From assembly GCF_003555545.1 (NCBI RefSeq), contig NZ_CP032157.1, positions 6,204,546-6,268,545 on the forward strand: a DNA stretch of 64,000 bases, given 5' to 3'. Positions 61,155 through 64,000 of the stretch are shown here, one piece after another. Below the pieces are notes generated by a model that searched no databases, was not told where the DNA came from, and saw only the letters and a program-made list of their open reading frames with translations. The position numbers were made by a program, and so were the translations under genes. This stretch comes from Paraflavitalea soli. Lineage in GTDB: Bacteria > Bacteroidota > Bacteroidia > Chitinophagales > Chitinophagaceae. Numbering within the stretch: the stretch's first letter is position 1; each line of letters starts with the position of its first letter.

Positions 61155-61922
61155 TTACTCTGCAATAATCACCTTGACGCCGGATTTTTCAATCTTATTG
61201 ACTGTCTCCCTGCTTACCTCTCCATCCGTAATGATATAGTCTATTTGATCCAGGTTGCAGATCTTACCCAATCCCCGGCGATCAAATTTTGAACTGTCCG
61301 CCAGCACTACCACCGTTTGTGCCAGTCTGATCATCTTTTGGTTCAGGCTGGCTTCTACAATATTGGTAATGGTAAGGCCGTGCTCGAGGTCAATCCCGTC
61401 CACGCCAATAAAAAGAACCCCGCAGGACAATTCGTCCAGTACTTTTTCAGCGAAGGAGCCTGCCGTGGAAGAAGAGCTTTGGTGCACCAGCCCTCCCAGT
61501 TGAAGTATTTCAACATTCGGGCGGTTGATCAACTCCAATGCCACTTTCAAAGCCGGGGTAATAACTATTATTCTTTTACTGGGATACAGTTGCCGGGCCA
61601 GCTCAAATACCGTGGTGCCCGACGCAATAATGATGGAATCATTCTGGCCTATGAGACTGAGGGCAGCTTTTGCTATTTTCTTCTTCTCCTCCGATTTAAT
61701 AAACTCCTTTTCATCTATCGGACGCTCTATTGCGTATGGATTATTGATGGAGCCTCCGCCACGCGTACGGAAAAGCAGCTTTTTCTCCTCCAGCAGTTTC
61801 AGGTCTTTCCGGATAGTAACGCCGCTCACTTTCATCTCATCCATCAGCTGCGGAATGGTGACCTGGCCCTTCTCAGAGAGCTTTTTAAGTATAAACTGGT
61901 GCCTGTCGGTGATCGTATTCAT
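61155..61922 (-). CDS. DeoR/GlpR-family transcriptional regulator
   Basis: A 255-aa sugar-phosphate-responsive repressor: N-terminal HTH (RHQFILKKLSEKGQVTIPQLMDEMKVSGVTIRKDLKLLEEKKLLFRTRGGG, here in parts) and the DeoR C-terminal sensor with IIIASGTTVFELARQL, IVITPALKVALELINRPNVEILQLGG, FIGVDGIDLEHGLT and the VLADSSKFDRRGLG motif. It is divergent from the SusC gene at 62333, so it probably controls that locus. Confidence 0.93.
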   Translation of the reverse strand: MNTITDRHQFILKKLSEKGQVTIPQLMDEMKVSGVTIRKDLKLLEEKKLLFRTRGGGSINNPYAIERPIDEKEFIKSEEKKKIAKAALSLIGQNDSIIIASGTTVFELARQLYPSKRIIVITPALKVALELINRPNVEILQLGGLVHQSSSSTAGSFAEKVLDELSCGVLFIGVDGIDLEHGLTITNIVEASLNQKMIRLAQTVVVLADSSKFDRRGLGKICNLDQIDYIITDGEVSRETVNKIEKSGVKVIIAE

Positions 61923-62332
61923 ACAATAAAGTTTATGGGTTTCACAAAGTTGCCATTAATTCTCTAATATCTTCAAAGACTTGCAAAGAGTTTACGATTT
62001 GGTAAAATATATGCCCGGCTTCCTCCGCTCTTTAACTTTCAAATGCTTTCTTTTTATTTAATTTGCTTTATTTTAGTTTAAGTTCATTACATTTGGTTTA
62101 TGTAATTGACCTAAATGAAAGCAAAGATCGGCTTTTATAGGTTAATTTGGTTAACGATTGCTCTTTCCAAAGCCTTTAATTCATAATAATTTGTTTACAA
62201 ACGGGTAATGTTTTGTTTAATTAGGGATCATTCTTTTGCAAAACATTAATTCTTTTTAACAAAATGAAACAAAATTAAAGGAGTTGATGGCTTTGGAAAA
62301 ATTAGTATGTATTCTAAAAACACTAAGCTGTT
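61923..62332. other. 410-bp divergent promoter region
   Basis: AT-rich, no coding frame. It contains direct repeats GGTTAA-ttt-GGTTAA (62141-62155), a TTTGT-tt-ACAAA dyad (62190-62201) and, toward the SusC gene, TTTG-N19-TTTG resembling a -33/-7 pair (62213 to 62239). These are candidate DeoR operators and the SusC promoter. Confidence 0.45.
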
Positions 62333-64000
62333 ATGAAAAAAAATCCCCGCTTTGCCTCCGTAAGGCAGCAAAGCAACTCCCGGAAACTAACCGGCAGCTG
62401 GCTACTCAGCCTGTTATGGCTCCTGATCTTCTCTGTGCCTGCCGTAGCGCAGACAAAAAGGGTTACCGGAAAAATTACTGACGAACAAAACAAACCCCTG
62501 GAAGGCGTAAGCGTCAGCGTTAAATCTGCCGGTTCTGGCACCGCCAGCAACGCAGAAGGTAATTTTGCGCTCGATGTACCCAATACCCCAGGTGTATTGG
62601 TTTTCTCGATGGTAGGCTATGCAGGGAAAGAAATGGCCATCGGCAGCTCCACCGTTATCAATGTTACACTTCAAAAAGATGTAGCGGGTTTAAATGAAGT
62701 AGTAGTGGTTGGCTATGGTACACAGAAGAAGGGCAACCTCACAGGCTCCGTTTCTGTGATCGGTAGCAGCCAGATCGAGAGACGCCCCAACACTTCCACC
62801 TCTAATGCCCTGCAGGGCCTTGCTCCCGGTGTAACCGTTACCTCTCAAACCGGTTCTCCCGGCGGAGATGGCGGGCAGATCCGCATCAGGGGTATCAACT
62901 CCTTTGGAGGGTCCAGCAGTAATCCATTGGTGATCATCGATGGGGTGGCTGGGTCAATGGACGATGTGGATGTCAATCTTATAGAATCCATCTCTGTATT
63001 AAAAGATGCTGCTTCTTCCGCTATTTACGGTTCCCGGGCTGCAAACGGAGTTATATTGATCACCACCAAAAGAGCCAAGGACAAATTGTCTGTCAACTAT
63101 AAGGGATTTGTTGGCAAACAAACAGCCACAGCCATTCCCAAAGTAACAGACGGATTAACCTACATGCGTGTGTTTAACGACGCCAGCATGAATGATAATG
63201 GTATCAAGATCTACAGCGACCAGAATATTGAAGATTTCAGAAAGAAATATGAGGCCAATCCCAAAAACTACGATTGGCAGGACGCCATATTGGATGGCAG
63301 CGGTTTAATGCAGAATCATTTTATTTCATTATCAGCCAACAGCGGTATTGTTCGCGTAACTCCCTCCCTGAGTTTTACAGACCAGGAGGGGATCATTAAG
63401 AACACTAATTTCAAGCGCTATATATTCCGCAATAACCTCGATATAACCCCCAGTAAAAAGTTCAACATCAGGGCTGATATTGCCGTGACCAATAGAGACA
63501 GGCGTCAGATTGCTGATGAAGGAACCATCTGGAATTACCTGGGAAGAATGCCCACCAATATTCCCATCCGCAATGGTGATAAGTGGTCCGACGGCTGGGT
63601 AAAGATCAATCCTGTTGGCTATATTCAGGACGGCGGAAACCGTAAAGCCAATAACCTCGAGTTTTATGGTAATCTTAGCCTCAACTACAAACCTGTAGAA
63701 TGGTTGTCCCTCACAGGCCTGTTTGCTCCCCGTTACTTAACCAGCAACGTTCACACATTCAGAAAAAGTGTACCTACTTATTATGAAGATGGATCAGAAG
63801 CCGGCGCGGGCAACACATTTACTGAATTGACAGAGTCCGCGATCAGGTACTTCTATGGCACCTATCAATTCCAGGCCACTGCCCAAAAAAGTTTCGGCGA
63901 TCATAATTTCAGTTTAATGGGCGGAACCTCCAGGGAAACCTATGATGAGAAACTCTTATCTGGCTACAGGAGGGATTTTGTGTATAATAATTATGAACAA
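62333..64000 (+). CDS. SusC/RagA-type transporter, 3' end outside the window
   Basis: The frame is open from ATG 62333 to the window edge (556 codons). Signal peptide ending VPAVAQ, carboxypeptidase-regulatory-like domain (TKRVTGKITDEQNKPLEGVSVSVKSAG read in parts), then the plug motifs NEVVVVGYGTQKKGNLTGSV, IRIRGINSFGGSS and SVLKDAASSAIYGSRAANGVILITTK. The barrel begins after about residue 240. It is expected to pair with a SusD gene just outside. Divergent from the DeoR-type regulator. Divergent in sequence from the SusC at 35590. Confidence 0.93.
   Translation, partial: MKKNPRFASVRQQSNSRKLTGSWLLSLLWLLIFSVPAVAQTKRVTGKITDEQNKPLEGVSVSVKSAGSGTASNAEGNFALDVPNTPGVLVFSMVGYAGKEMAIGSSTVINVTLQKDVAGLNEVVVVGYGTQKKGNLTGSVSVIGSSQIERRPNTSTSNALQGLAPGVTVTSQTGSPGGDGGQIRIRGINSFGGSSSNPLVIIDGVAGSMDDVDVNLIESISVLKDAASSAIYGSRAANGVILITTKRAKDKLSVNYKGFVGKQTATAIPKVTDGLTYMRVFNDASMNDNGIKIYSDQNIEDFRKKYEANPKNYDWQDAILDGSGLMQNHFISLSANSGIVRVTPSLSFTDQEGIIKNTNFKRYIFRNNLDITPSKKFNIRADIAVTNRDRRQIADEGTIWNYLGRMPTNIPIRNGDKWSDGWVKINPVGYIQDGGNRKANNLEFYGNLSLNYKPVEWLSLTGLFAPRYLTSNVHTFRKSVPTYYEDGSEAGAGNTFTELTESAIRYFYGTYQFQATAQKSFGDHNFSLMGGTSRETYDEKLLSGYRRDFVYNNYEQ

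Overview
The window looks like chromosomal DNA of a Bacteroidota member, probably family Chitinophagaceae. The evidence is: repeated -7 elements of the form TAnnTTTG, three SusC/SusD-type genes, SusE, type IX secretion sorting domains, DUF6377, DUF6266 and DUF6934 proteins, and few Shine-Dalgarno sites. Assignment to family is inference; no rRNA gene is present.

Region by region. 1-5.7 kb holds housekeeping and orphan genes: a DUF6159 membrane protein, an HD hydrolase, a DUF3127 protein with an SSB-like acidic tail, and two tandem RlaP-type nucleotidyltransferases. 6.0-9.6 kb is a restriction-modification-like island. It has an HNH endonuclease, a C5-cytosine methyltransferase broken by a 1-bp frameshift, and a convergent GHKL (MutL/MORC-like) ATPase coupled to a small unknown gene. 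10-16.3 kb holds a TPR protein, a large Cys-rich lipoprotein, a DUF6934 gene with a small basic partner, and RNase HI. 16.3-17.4 kb is an RNA region on the minus strand. It contains a strong promoter, a leader with mutually exclusive hairpins ending in an intrinsic terminator, four tRNA genes (one unusual, with a UAG anticodon), a tRNA fragment, a palindromic repeat and a 50-bp tandem array.

17.6-25.7 kb carries rmuC and a complete Wadjet (jetABCD) plasmid/DNA-defence operon. 25.9-33.5 kb holds an AHSA1-type protein with operator-like repeats, a 13-unit 11-bp repeat array, a TesA-like esterase divergent from a YbbA/YbbP-type ABC transporter, and AraC and GlxA regulators. 33.6-45.5 kb is a starch/alpha-glucan utilisation locus: DUF6377 regulator, SusC, SusD, SusE, a lipoprotein GH13 amylase and a type IX-secreted GH13 with CBM26. 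It is closed by a strong terminator.

45.5-61 kb is mixed: quinone oxidoreductase, AraC regulator, ECF sigma with a probable membrane anti-sigma, oxalate decarboxylase-like bicupin, two alpha/beta hydrolases, Dps, a LytTR regulator followed by a hybrid histidine kinase, a beta-helix protein, a type IX-secreted protein, and a peroxiredoxin-DsbA-bestrophin operon. The window ends with a DeoR-type regulator divergent from a SusC gene that runs off the edge.

The most unusual items are the attenuator-like RNA ahead of the tRNA cluster, the HNH/methyltransferase/GHKL island, the two 11-bp arrays and the 50-bp array. All calls are by reading; no database search was run.
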